DNA of 13,890 nucleotides, taken from UBA5078 sp963977405 (lineage in GTDB: Bacteria > Pseudomonadota > Gammaproteobacteria > Pseudomonadales > Pseudohongiellaceae). The notes under the pieces are model-generated. The model did not search any database. It saw only the letters and a program-made list of their open reading frames with translations, and had not been told where the DNA came from. Positions within the stretch are counted from its first letter, which is position 1. Each line of letters starts with the position of its first letter. A program made the position numbers and the translations under genes. The stretch is taken from positions 1-13,890 of the forward strand of contig CAXBOY010000081.1 in assembly GCA_963977405.1 (NCBI GenBank). Direction: 5' to 3'. Positions 6,880 through 13,672 of this stretch are shown in pieces.

Positions 6880-7397
6880 ATCTCGCTCTCGTCTGGGTGG
6901 TGTAATAGCTCGCGCAGTTTTGCTAGGCCACGATTGATGAGACTCTTCACTGTGCCTAGCGGCATGTCCATGATTTCGGCGACCTCGGCATGGGAGAAGC
7001 CAATGCTCATATTAAGTGAGATCGCCGCAGCTTGCTTTTCCTCTAACTGCATAAGTGCTCGCTCCAAGTCGCGCTGCACCGGTGCCAATTGTTCGTAATA
7101 CAGCTCGTTTGTGTCGGCGAGCAGGTGGAGTTGATTATGCACTTCGAGTGCACGCTTTTCGCTGCGCCGATGTTGCAAAAAACAGCGATAAGCGATGCCG
7201 AACAACCAGCTAACGAAGCCACCTGACTGTCGATAAGTAGCGAGCTTGCGAAATGCGCTCAGGAAAGTCTCCTGCGCTAAGTCGTCGGCGAGTGGGCCGT
7301 TTCGACAAAGGCGCATAAGGAAAGCCCGCACCGAGCTCTGGTGCATGGCTACCAGCTCACTGAAGGCTTGCGTGTCGCCACCATTTGTCGCACGCAA
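6876..7397 (-). CDS. ECF-type RNA polymerase sigma factor
   Basis: A sigma-70 family, group 4 factor with regions 2 and 4 only. Region 2 contains DDLAQETFLSAFRKL (38-52), the core-binding and -10 recognition helices, and GGFVSWLFGIAYR (59-71). Region 4 (about 108-165) ends with a helix-turn-helix, HAEVAEIMDMPLGTVKSLINR, which reads the -35 element. The numbering starts at TTG 7397, the only canonical start, but it has no ribosome site and the sequence is open upstream to a stop near 7490. A CTG at 7460 would overlap the preceding gene's stop as CTGA and give 194 residues with a usual-looking N-terminus (QDDLISRAREQ). It is followed by the putative anti-sigma gene with an ATGA overlap. The stimulus is unknown; the neighbours suggest envelope sensing. 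Confidence 0.92.
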   Translation of the reverse strand: MRATNGGDTQAFSELVAMHQSSVRAFLMRLCRNGPLADDLAQETFLSAFRKLATYRQSGGFVSWLFGIAYRCFLQHRRSEKRALEVHNQLHLLADTNELYYEQLAPVQRDLERALMQLEEKQAAAISLNMSIGFSHAEVAEIMDMPLGTVKSLINRGLAKLRELLHHPDESEI

Positions 7398-7456
7398 TAA
7401 CAGGGCCGCTTCGCGTTGCTCCCGCGCCCTGCTGATTAGATCGTCTTGCTCGCAGC

Positions 7457-7816
7457 TCAGTTTGGCATATCTCTTTGCGTTGGTTCAGCCGATTTAGCCA
7501 TATACACATAAGCCAGTCCAATTAATAAGGGTATACCGCCTAGTACAATAGATACCATGACAGAGCCATCCACCAAACCGCCTATGATAATGGGGATTGC
7601 GATGGCGAGCAGAACTAAGCCCTTGCGAAGATCGTTCCTTGGCAACGAAGGTCGCTGAATGAGTTTGAGTAAAACTTCTCGGTTCTCAACACTGCTCTCG
7701 GCGAATTTGCTCAAAGTTTCCAGCTCTTTGGTTCGAGAAAGGTAAGAAAGGTACACAGGGGTCACGATGATAGTAGCGATCATTAGGAACAGTGATATGG
7801 GTATTAGCGTTTCCAT
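7457..7816 (-). CDS. DUF6249-type small inner-membrane protein
   Basis: A 119-residue membrane protein that I assign to DUF6249 from its pattern: an N-terminal helix (IPISLFLMIATIIVTPVYL, 5-23), a charged stretch with LKLIQRP and DLRKG (50-66), and two further hydrophobic segments at about 66-82 and 86-106, then a short polar tail. Such proteins are often encoded directly before an ECF sigma factor, as here, but no biochemical role is known to me. The ATG at 7816 has GGAG nine bases upstream; the in-frame ATG at 7855 has none, so I rejected the longer form. Its stop codon (7457-7459) touches a possible CTG start of the sigma gene. It is the first gene of the three-gene operon and might help the membrane partner sense or hold the sigma factor (inference). 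Confidence 0.78.
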   Translation of the reverse strand: METLIPISLFLMIATIIVTPVYLSYLSRTKELETLSKFAESSVENREVLLKLIQRPSLPRNDLRKGLVLLAIAIPIIIGGLVDGSVMVSIVLGGIPLLIGLAYVYMAKSAEPTQRDMPN

Positions 7817-8120
7817 CTGGTTAGTCTCCAATGTGGTGTTTATAAGGAGATGCATGTCGCGCCCTTATTGGATGCAGTAACACGCTATTTTCTCGCACCT
7901 AGTGGCTTCGTTTCTTGCCGTAATCGAGATATGACACTCGACTAAAGCAATTTTAGGTGGCAAAAAAGCCTTGTTATTGGCAAAATTCGCCAGCCTCAAA
8001 ATTCTAGGGCGCTGTTTTAAAAAGAAAAATAAATTGGCCTAAACCCTGCTTGGAGTAGAAGCGACTGTTAATTACTAGTCGGGTGAGTCCCTAAAATCGT
8101 GAACAAGAATGAGAGGTAGC
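7817..8120. promoter_or_regulatory. Divergent intergenic region between the sigma operon and the DUF5916 gene
   Basis: About 300 bp without a supported gene, clearly AT-richer in its middle (8011-8035). It must hold promoters for both sides. Visible structure: CAAAATTC at 7981-7988 repeated at 7997-8004 (16 bp apart), small stems GGC-AAAAAA-GCC and GGC-AAAATTC-GCC around 7969-7992, and CGACT-N10-AGTCG at 8062-8081. No clear sigma-70 promoter was found. An ECF site (an AAC-type -35 with a short -10) would be expected upstream of the sigma operon if it is autoregulated, but I could not fix one. Confidence 0.45.
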
Positions 8121-10373
8121 ATGTCGATTCTATTAACCCCTTTGCAATTCCCCCGTGGTCTCCAGATTGGGCTGATTTGTTGTGGGCTATTGTTTGCTCA
8201 GGGTGCTGCGCTCGCGCAGGAACCTCCCGCGTTTAGTATTCCTCATGTTAATAGTGCTCCCGATATCGATGGTGAGGTGAGTCCCTCCGAATGGGCGCAG
8301 GCAACTCGCGTAATGCTCGATACAGAGTTTTCCCCTACCGAAGGCACTCCGGCGCGCGTACAGACCGAGGCCTTCATTATGGAGGACGGCGAAGCACTCT
8401 ATGTCGCCTTCATAGCGCAAGACCCAAATCCAGAGGCTATACGCGCATTCTATCGTGACCGCGACGGAATAGGGGGTACAGATTTCTCTGGCATCGCACT
8501 GGACACTTTCGACGATAAGGCGCGTGCCTTCGTTTTTCTCGTCAGTCCTCTGGGCGTGCAATATGACGCAATCAATGATGACTTAACAGGCAATGAGGAC
8601 GAATCATGGAACGCTCTGTGGGAAAGTGAGGGGCAGATTACCGACACGGGCTATATGGTGGAGATCGCGATTCCATTTAAGCAGCTCCGTTTTCCTAGTG
8701 GCGATCAAGAGAAGGTGTGGGGCATCAGTTTCATTCGCGATTACCCACGCGATCGACGCTATCGTTTCTCGAATGCGAATATCTCGGAGAATGTCTCCTG
8801 CTTCGTGTGCCAGTTCGAAAGAGCCAGTGGTTTCGCCAATGTCGAGCCGGGCCGTAATATCGAGGTAATCCCAACTGTCACCTCAAGCGCGCAGCGCATG
8901 CGGCCCAACCCTGCGCTAGACTCCTGGGGAGATACGCAACAAGACACCGAGGCCGGCGTGGATGTTCGCTGGGGCATTAATCAGGACAACTACCTCAATG
9001 CTACGTTGAACCCCGACTTCTCTCAGGTCGAGGCCGATAGCGCACAGCTCGATATCAACAATACTTTCTCGCTCTATTTCCCTGAGAAACGCACCTTCTT
9101 CCTAGACGGTGCAGACTACTTCAATACCAATATGAACATTGTGCACACCCGTAATATTGCGGACCCGGAGTACGGGTTTAAGCTAACGGGTAAGACCGGT
9201 AATCACTCCTATGGATTTATGCAGGCGAACGACACTTCTACCAGCTTCCTAATTCCCAATAATGAGAGCTCCTCAGTCGCCAACTTGCTCAATACCGAAA
9301 GTGATGTCTCGGTTCTGCGTTATCGCCAAGACGTGTTAGACCGCTCTAGCATTGGGGCTGTAATAACCCATCGGGAGGGCGGCGATTATTCGAATACGGT
9401 AACGGGTGTGGATGGCAAGTTGCGTCTAAGTGACAGTGATGTGATTAATGCCCAATTCCTACGTTCGCAATCAGAGTACCCCCTCGCCATTCAGACCCGT
9501 TACGGTCAGGATGACAGTCTCAGCGATAACACCATGTTGCTGGAGTATCGCCGTAACGATGGCCGCTGGGATGTGTGGGCGGAACGCGTAGATTATGGCA
9601 AGGATTTCCGTGCAGACATGGGCTTCATTAACCGTGTTGACTACGACCGCAACACGCTGCGCGTGGGGCATACATGGCGCTACGCTACGGGCAGCTTCTT
9701 CGACAATATCCGCGTGGCATTGGATTGGGACAACACTCACGATCAGGACGGATTGGAGTTAGAAGAAGAGTTCGAGATGTTTCTGGAGATGCGCGGGCCT
9801 TATCAGTCGCGACTCGACGGATTGGTCGGTGGCAGCAAGACTTATTACAACGGCGTTTACTTCGACGAGCAGTTCAATCAGCTGTCACTTTCGATTCGTC
9901 CAGTAAGAGACCTCTATGCGAGCATGACTGTACGAGTAGAGGACATCGTGGATTTTGCCAACACACGTCTTGGTCAGTCAAAGCGTTATACGCCCAATAT
10001 CAATTATCAATTCGGAAGGCATTTGCAGCTGGATCTTGAGCATACCTATCAGACCTTCGACGTCGATGGTGGTCGGCTGTTCACTGCGAATCTCACCGAG
10101 CTGCGTAGCACTTATCAGTTCAGTACGCGCAGCTTCCTACGCTTGATCTTGCAGTATGGGGACACGGAACGCGATCAGTCCTTATATATTCGGCCAGTGC
10201 AATCGCGCTACAAGGACCTGACTACCCAGCTGTTGTATAGCTATAAACTTAGTGCGCAAACTCTGTTCTTTGTGGGTTACTCGGACTCCGGGTATCAGAA
10301 TGATAGTTTGAATTCTATAGAGACTAATTCCCGCACCGTGTTCGCGAAATTTAGCTATGCATGGCAACCTTAA
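8121..10373 (+). CDS. Secreted CBM9-like / DUF5916 outer-membrane protein
   Basis: A 750-residue exported protein. Residues 1-33 form a signal peptide (LQIGLICCGLLFAQGAALAQ). Residues about 40-212 are the carbohydrate-binding family 9-like beta-sandwich, opening with APDIDGEVSPSEW (46-58). The long remainder matches DUF5916, including NPDFSQVEADSAQLDIN (297-313) and YFPEKRTFFLDGADYF (319-334), with many amphipathic strands afterwards, as expected of a barrel. A CFVC motif at 227-230 may form a periplasmic disulfide. The ATG at 8121 has AGAGG four bases upstream; the ATG four codons earlier (8109) has none. DUF5916 proteins of this length are common in Gammaproteobacteria and Bacteroidetes, but binding of sugar has rarely been tested, so the ligand is open. 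It is divergent from the ECF operon and could be one of its targets (inference). Confidence 0.88.
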   Translation: MSILLTPLQFPRGLQIGLICCGLLFAQGAALAQEPPAFSIPHVNSAPDIDGEVSPSEWAQATRVMLDTEFSPTEGTPARVQTEAFIMEDGEALYVAFIAQDPNPEAIRAFYRDRDGIGGTDFSGIALDTFDDKARAFVFLVSPLGVQYDAINDDLTGNEDESWNALWESEGQITDTGYMVEIAIPFKQLRFPSGDQEKVWGISFIRDYPRDRRYRFSNANISENVSCFVCQFERASGFANVEPGRNIEVIPTVTSSAQRMRPNPALDSWGDTQQDTEAGVDVRWGINQDNYLNATLNPDFSQVEADSAQLDINNTFSLYFPEKRTFFLDGADYFNTNMNIVHTRNIADPEYGFKLTGKTGNHSYGFMQANDTSTSFLIPNNESSSVANLLNTESDVSVLRYRQDVLDRSSIGAVITHREGGDYSNTVTGVDGKLRLSDSDVINAQFLRSQSEYPLAIQTRYGQDDSLSDNTMLLEYRRNDGRWDVWAERVDYGKDFRADMGFINRVDYDRNTLRVGHTWRYATGSFFDNIRVALDWDNTHDQDGLELEEEFEMFLEMRGPYQSRLDGLVGGSKTYYNGVYFDEQFNQLSLSIRPVRDLYASMTVRVEDIVDFANTRLGQSKRYTPNINYQFGRHLQLDLEHTYQTFDVDGGRLFTANLTELRSTYQFSTRSFLRLILQYGDTERDQSLYIRPVQSRYKDLTTQLLYSYKLSAQTLFFVGYSDSGYQNDSLNSIETNSRTVFAKFSYAWQP

Positions 10374-10391
10374 GTTGTGGGTGCGCCAAGG

Positions 10392-10814
10392 CTAGGCGTC
10401 TTCGCGTTTCAGTAAGTGCGCGGGTATCAAAGACAATAATAGCAGTGCGCCAAGGGTCACATAGATCGGTGGCCACTGAAAAGGCGCCGGTGGCCCCTCT
10501 CCAGTGCTTGCCGTAGCGCTGATGGTGCGCCCATCGACCACTGCGCTAGCACGGTATTCGGTCAGCGCCTCTGCCGTATACATAAACACCCCTGCCGCAT
10601 CGGTCTTGAGGACAGTGGCAGCACTTTGTGGGTGCGAACTGTCTTGAAGTAATAGAGACAAATCCGCCGCGGGGCTGCCATCAGTTCTCGTCACGATGCC
10701 GATGATCACAGTGTCATCCACGAGCAACTGTAATGTTGCCTCCTGGGCGTAGCTCATTTGTAGTGGCAATAGCAGTGTGAGGCTCGCGAGGGCCGCTAGT
10801 AGTTTAGTGCGCAT
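10392..10814 (-). CDS. Small periplasmic Ig-like protein with C-terminal membrane anchor, NikL/CbiL-like partner of HupE
   Basis: A 140-residue protein. Residues 1-24 form a signal peptide (MRTKLLAALA start, SYA-Q cleavage), 26-100 an Ig-like or carboxypeptidase-regulatory-like domain (IIGIVTRTDGSPAADLSL, then KTDAAGVFMYTAE), and 116-134 a membrane helix (IYVTLGALLLLSLIPAHLL) ending in a short positive tail. This is the layout of NikL/CbiL-type accessory subunits of ECF nickel/cobalt transporters; similarity in sequence is only general. The ATG at 10814 has GGAGGTG six bases upstream, one of the best ribosome sites in the window, so the longer open frame to 10907 is rejected. It overlaps the end of the HupE-like gene by 11 bp, pointing to coupled expression. 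Its likely job is assisting metal uptake outside the membrane (inference). Confidence 0.75.
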   Translation of the reverse strand: MRTKLLAALASLTLLLPLQMSYAQEATLQLLVDDTVIIGIVTRTDGSPAADLSLLLQDSSHPQSAATVLKTDAAGVFMYTAEALTEYRASAVVDGRTISATASTGEGPPAPFQWPPIYVTLGALLLLSLIPAHLLKREDA

Positions 10815-11586
10815 GGGGTTCACCTCCGTCATGGCTGTGCATCTCGCCGGGCAATGCCGCGCCTTCCTCTGGCCCATGAATGAGACCGCTCTCATGAACA
10901 TAGCCATGGAGTTGGAACAGCAGGAGCAGGAAGCCGAAAAATACTAATAGGCCATTACTTATGCGCGTGATGGGCACCCATACGGTGGTCTTCTGCCACG
11001 CGCGGATGGCCACGGCCATCACGAGTAGGGCTGCAATCTGGCCGAGCTCTACGCCAAGATTGAAATATAGAATCTTTGCGAGCAGTCCGTCTTCACTGCC
11101 AAGCGTGAGGTCTTGCAGACGCGCAGACAGGCCGAAGCCATGAATCAAGCCGAAACTGAAGACCATGATGAGGAGCGGCGGGGCAGAACAAGCCAGCCAG
11201 CGCCGAAAGCCATCGAGGTTCTCGAAACCCTTATACATGACTGTGACCGCTATGACGGCATCGATTAGATAATGGTCTGCGGTGATGCCTGCATAGGTAG
11301 CAAAAACGAGTGTGATGGTATGGCCGAGCGTGAACGCGGTGACAAATTTAAGGATGTCACGAAAGCGGGTCAGGAAAAACATTACCCCTAACAAGAACAA
11401 TAAATGGTCGTAGCCGGTTAGCATGTGCTCCGCACCAGTCCAGATATAGTCCAGCACACCACCATTCTGCATGCGCTCGCGCGCTACCGCTGATACATCG
11501 TGGGCGTAAGAAGAGGAGCTGATTAGAAAAGCGAGGCCGCTCAGTAGGAATCTAGCGAGATGAAATAATTTCGGGATTTTCGACAT
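10804..11586 (-). CDS. HupE/UreJ-family membrane protein, probable Ni/Co permease
   Basis: A 260-residue multi-span protein. A signal-like first segment (residues 12-28, ending SYA-HD) is followed by about six helices. Family marks are GAEHMLTGYDHLLFLLG (51-67), FTLGHTITL (85-93), and GLIHGFGLS (146-154), with conserved His54, Asp60, His61, His89 and His149 able to bind a divalent metal. The C-terminus is His-rich: HGYVHESGLIHG and then MHSHDGGEPHAH. HupE and UreJ transport nickel for hydrogenase or urease; neither is encoded nearby, so the metal remains uncertain. I chose ATG 11586 because the signal segment begins there; a TTG at 11640 adds 18 residues and has GGTAAG upstream, so it stays possible. 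It is cotranscribed with the overlapping small protein and divergent from the exported methyltransferase gene. Confidence 0.88.
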   Translation of the reverse strand: MSKIPKLFHLARFLLSGLAFLISSSSYAHDVSAVARERMQNGGVLDYIWTGAEHMLTGYDHLLFLLGVMFFLTRFRDILKFVTAFTLGHTITLVFATYAGITADHYLIDAVIAVTVMYKGFENLDGFRRWLACSAPPLLIMVFSFGLIHGFGLSARLQDLTLGSEDGLLAKILYFNLGVELGQIAALLVMAVAIRAWQKTTVWVPITRISNGLLVFFGFLLLLFQLHGYVHESGLIHGPEEGAALPGEMHSHDGGEPHAH

Positions 11587-11747
11587 CTTTTGAGTTGTTT
11601 GCCTGTCTTGGTAGTTGTTGATTACTTTTAGCAGATACAATGCGGGCTTACCACCGCTTGTCGGCTAGGCTTCACGCTTAGTCAGCTGCTTTACTCTTTC
11701 GAATTACACAATGTTTTAGAGAAGAACTCTCTATAGGAGCCGGATTT
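11587..11747. promoter_or_regulatory. Divergent promoter region with a 6-bp hairpin before the methyltransferase gene
   Basis: The 161 bp between the HupE-like and methyltransferase genes should hold two promoters; no good -35/-10 pair was found. TAGAGA (11717-11722) and TCTCTA (11728-11733) form a perfect stem with loop AGAAC, ending one base before the ribosome site AGGAG (11735-11739). A stem at this distance could protect the mRNA 5' end or limit ribosome access. Function is inferred. Confidence 0.4.
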
Positions 11748-12551
11748 ATGAAAAAAATGCTCGCACTAGTTGCAATTATTCTCAGCAGCGTGGGAATGCC
11801 TGCACTTGCACAGCATAATCACGACCTCATGTTGGCCGTTGAGGCGCCGACTCGCAATGCCGACAATAAGGCTCGAGACGTGTACCGTCACCCCTATGAG
11901 ACACTAGAATTTTTCGGCATTAAAAAGAACTCGACAGTAGTAGAGATGTGGCCTGGCAGCGGTTGGTATACCGAGATTTTGGCTCCCTATCTTAACGCCG
12001 AAGGCACATTGATAGCGGCGACTTTCGACCGTTCCGACAACCCCCCTGCTGCCTATATGGCCAACCGAGTAACGGCGCTAGATAGGCTTCTGGCTAGCGA
12101 TCCTGTCTATTCCGAAGTGGTAATTAGTGAGCAAGTTTCGGAGCGAGTCTCAGAGATTGCGCCAGCGGGCACGGTCGATGCGATTCTAGACTTCCGCAAC
12201 GCCCATAATTGGATTACAGCGGGTCCCGATAACATCATTATGGCTTGGCACAATGCGCTGAAGCAGGGCGGTATCGTGGGCATCGTCGATCACCGTCGCG
12301 GTGCGGATGAAGCATTTCAGCCGGGAACGGGTTACATACACGAGCAGCAGTTAATCGACCTGATGGCGAAGCACGGTTTTGCCCTCGCGGCACGCTCTGA
12401 GATCAATGCTAATCCTGCCGATACCAAAGACCATCCGGGCGGCGTGTGGAATTTGCCACCAACGCTGCAAAATGTTACTGACGCCGACCGCGCCAAGTAT
12501 CTTGCCATCGGCGAGAGCGATCGCATGACCTTGAAGTTCGTCAAAGAGTAA
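11748..12551 (+). CDS. Exported class I SAM-methyltransferase-fold protein (COG4798 type)
   Basis: A 267-residue protein. Residues 1-22 are a clear signal peptide (MKKMLALVAI, ALA-Q). The mature part is a Rossmann methyltransferase: motif I VVEMWPGSGWYTEIL (64-78) with Glu66 and the PGSG loop, a second block DAILDFRNAHNW (144-155), GGIVGIVDHRRG (174-185) as motif post-II, and a conserved C-terminal DHPGGVWNLPP (228-238). Relatives have been listed as predicted methyltransferases and many share the signal peptide. S-adenosylmethionine is made in the cytoplasm, so a periplasmic location is puzzling; it may bind another ligand or use an unknown SAM source. AGGAG lies eight bases before the ATG. 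It is divergent from the HupE-like pair. A second His-rich patch (AQHNHD) follows the cleavage site. Confidence 0.88.
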   Translation: MKKMLALVAIILSSVGMPALAQHNHDLMLAVEAPTRNADNKARDVYRHPYETLEFFGIKKNSTVVEMWPGSGWYTEILAPYLNAEGTLIAATFDRSDNPPAAYMANRVTALDRLLASDPVYSEVVISEQVSERVSEIAPAGTVDAILDFRNAHNWITAGPDNIIMAWHNALKQGGIVGIVDHRRGADEAFQPGTGYIHEQQLIDLMAKHGFALAARSEINANPADTKDHPGGVWNLPPTLQNVTDADRAKYLAIGESDRMTLKFVKE

Positions 12552-12562
12552 GTCGATACTGT

Positions 12563-12607
12563 GGTCAGCCTGATTATTTCAGGATATGCATGAAAGTCAG
12601 GCTGACC
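12563..12607. terminator. Long inverted repeat at the convergent 3' ends, possible bidirectional terminator
   Basis: GGTCAGCCTGA (12563-12573) and TCAGGCTGACC (12597-12607) are perfect 11-bp inverted arms. Inside, TTTCA (12577-12581) and TGAAA (12591-12595) add five more pairs around a nine-base loop, with a small internal bulge. The stop codon of the minus-strand barrel gene (12574-12576) lies in the bulge and its last codons form one arm. There is no T-run on either side, so it is not a classical intrinsic terminator, but it can serve as a shared 3' stem for both transcripts. Confidence 0.5.
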
Positions 12608-13479
12608 CTGTCGTTTGAATAGTCCACCCCCCTGCGCGCCTCAATTTGCTGCCGGCTATAGCCTGCGGTGAGGGAACTGTCGCGCCCAACAGGAACGCTC
12701 CAGTTCAGTGAGTAGAGATGGGCCTTTGTGGCAAGTGTGTAGGCTACGATCATGCGTCCGCTAGGAGCAGGGAAAGCAGTGTCGGGAGCAAGCGCATCTG
12801 CGATAGCCAGGAGTGTAGGGTTTGGGGCAAGAGCGCTAGAGACCGTGTTGCCATCCACATAACTATAGCTCGCGCTTAGAGAAGAGAAATTACGGAAGGT
12901 ATAGTCCAGTGACGCGAACATGGAAGCTTGTTCGTAGTCGTAGATGTCGTTGTCTGGGCTGTACCTACTGGCATGAGCGGCACCGTCCTCAAGTCCTTCG
13001 TTGAACTCATAGGCCAACCCAGCCGCAAAGTCCCATGCCGGTGAGAGGCGTTTTCTGTAATCGAGGCTTAGTTCGAGCGAATCGCGGGTGCGTACCTCGG
13101 TGTCGCTGTCGAGACGTGTCCAGCTTAGCCCGCTACTAAGGGCCGAAGCATAGGCGCCCAATCCGAATTTGTGCTGCAGGCTGGCGCCTAGATTAAGCGA
13201 AACGCTATCGAGGCCATCGTACTGTTGAAAACGATTGGCTCCAAGGCTGCCGAAGAGTGTCAGAGTGTCTTGGCTGCGCAACTGTAGGGCTCGCCCGCCG
13301 GAGAGGGCTAGCGCTAGATTCTCGTCACTATAGCGATCCGAGCTCAGCAGCGCGCGACTGATGTTGTCGTCATGGTGCGCAGCAACCGAGACATCGAAGA
13401 AGTCATTCGATTGTGCCTGCGCTTGACCATAAGCACTGCACAACGCTAAGAAAGCAAATATGGGTTTATTGAGCTGCAT
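12574..13479 (-). CDS. Uncharacterised outer-membrane beta-barrel protein
   Basis: A 301-residue exported protein that I do not recognise as a named family. Residues 1-22 form a signal peptide (KPIFAFLALCSAYGQAQA). The mature part is rich in alternating Ser/Leu/Tyr strands separated by turns with Asp, Asn and Gly (for example SLELSLDYRKRLSPAWDFAAGL and FSSLSASYSYVDG), the pattern of a barrel of perhaps 12-14 strands. It begins with FFDVSVAAHHDDNISRA, an opening seen in several outer-membrane beta-barrels of unknown role. The C-terminus, VSLTFMHILK, places an aromatic six residues from the end rather than last, which is unusual for a barrel signal. The ATG at 13479 has GGAGG ten bases upstream. 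It converges with the methyltransferase gene, 22 bp apart, and is preceded by a REP element. No function is inferred. Confidence 0.75.
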   Translation of the reverse strand: MQLNKPIFAFLALCSAYGQAQAQSNDFFDVSVAAHHDDNISRALLSSDRYSDENLALALSGGRALQLRSQDTLTLFGSLGANRFQQYDGLDSVSLNLGASLQHKFGLGAYASALSSGLSWTRLDSDTEVRTRDSLELSLDYRKRLSPAWDFAAGLAYEFNEGLEDGAAHASRYSPDNDIYDYEQASMFASLDYTFRNFSSLSASYSYVDGNTVSSALAPNPTLLAIADALAPDTAFPAPSGRMIVAYTLATKAHLYSLNWSVPVGRDSSLTAGYSRQQIEARRGVDYSNDRVSLTFMHILK

Positions 13480-13547
13480 AAATATAAATCCTCCTTCGAT
13501 TAGCTCTAGTCTACAGCCGGCGCAAAGACTAGAACAGTGCTCTGACG

Positions 13548-13571
13548 TGTAGGAGCCTGCCTTGCAGGCGA
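13548..13571 (+). repeat. REP-type palindromic element (GTAGGAG class)
   Basis: TGTAGGAG followed by the stem GCCTGC-CTT-GCAGGC (13555-13560 and 13564-13569) and then GA has the layout of the short GTAGGAG-headed REP sequences scattered through Pseudomonas, Xanthomonas and related genomes, where they are moved by RAYT-type TnpA(REP) proteins. Only one copy was found in this window, between the barrel gene and the SPFH gene, as usual in intergenic DNA. Confidence 0.75.
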
Positions 13572-13622
13572 TTGAGCCTGAAGAATGTCGAGCCTTTATG
13601 AAACTTCAAAAGCTGTTGCAAA

Positions 13623-13643
13623 TAGATATCAATGTGATATCTA
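13623..13643. promoter_or_regulatory. Perfect palindrome TAGATATCA-atg-TGATATCTA before the SPFH gene
   Basis: Nine-base arms at 13623-13631 and 13635-13643 are perfect inverted repeats around a three-base centre. The site ends 29 bases before the ATG of the SPFH gene and 17 bases before its GGAGGG ribosome site. Size and symmetry fit an operator for a dimeric repressor, for example of the GntR, PadR or TetR type; the regulator is not in the window and cannot be named. Confidence 0.55.
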
Positions 13644-13672
13644 ATAGAGGTCAGTTAACCGGAGGGAAACCC

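Noticed and set aside
7817..7855. Longer start (ATG 7855) of the DUF6249 protein
   Set aside because: No Shine-Dalgarno before it, while GGAG precedes the ATG at 7816.
7969..7992. GGC-A6-GCC and GGC-AAAATTC-GCC as intrinsic terminators
   Set aside because: Stems of only three pairs, no T-run, and no gene ends there.
8187..8561. 124-codon minus-strand frame inside the DUF5916 gene, and the 121-codon plus-strand frame at 9674-10039
   Set aside because: Both are shadows of a strong gene, with no ribosome site and no domain.
10815..10907. Extended frame of the small HupE partner from 10907
   Set aside because: Lies inside the HupE coding region and would bury the signal peptide; GGAGGTG marks the ATG at 10814.
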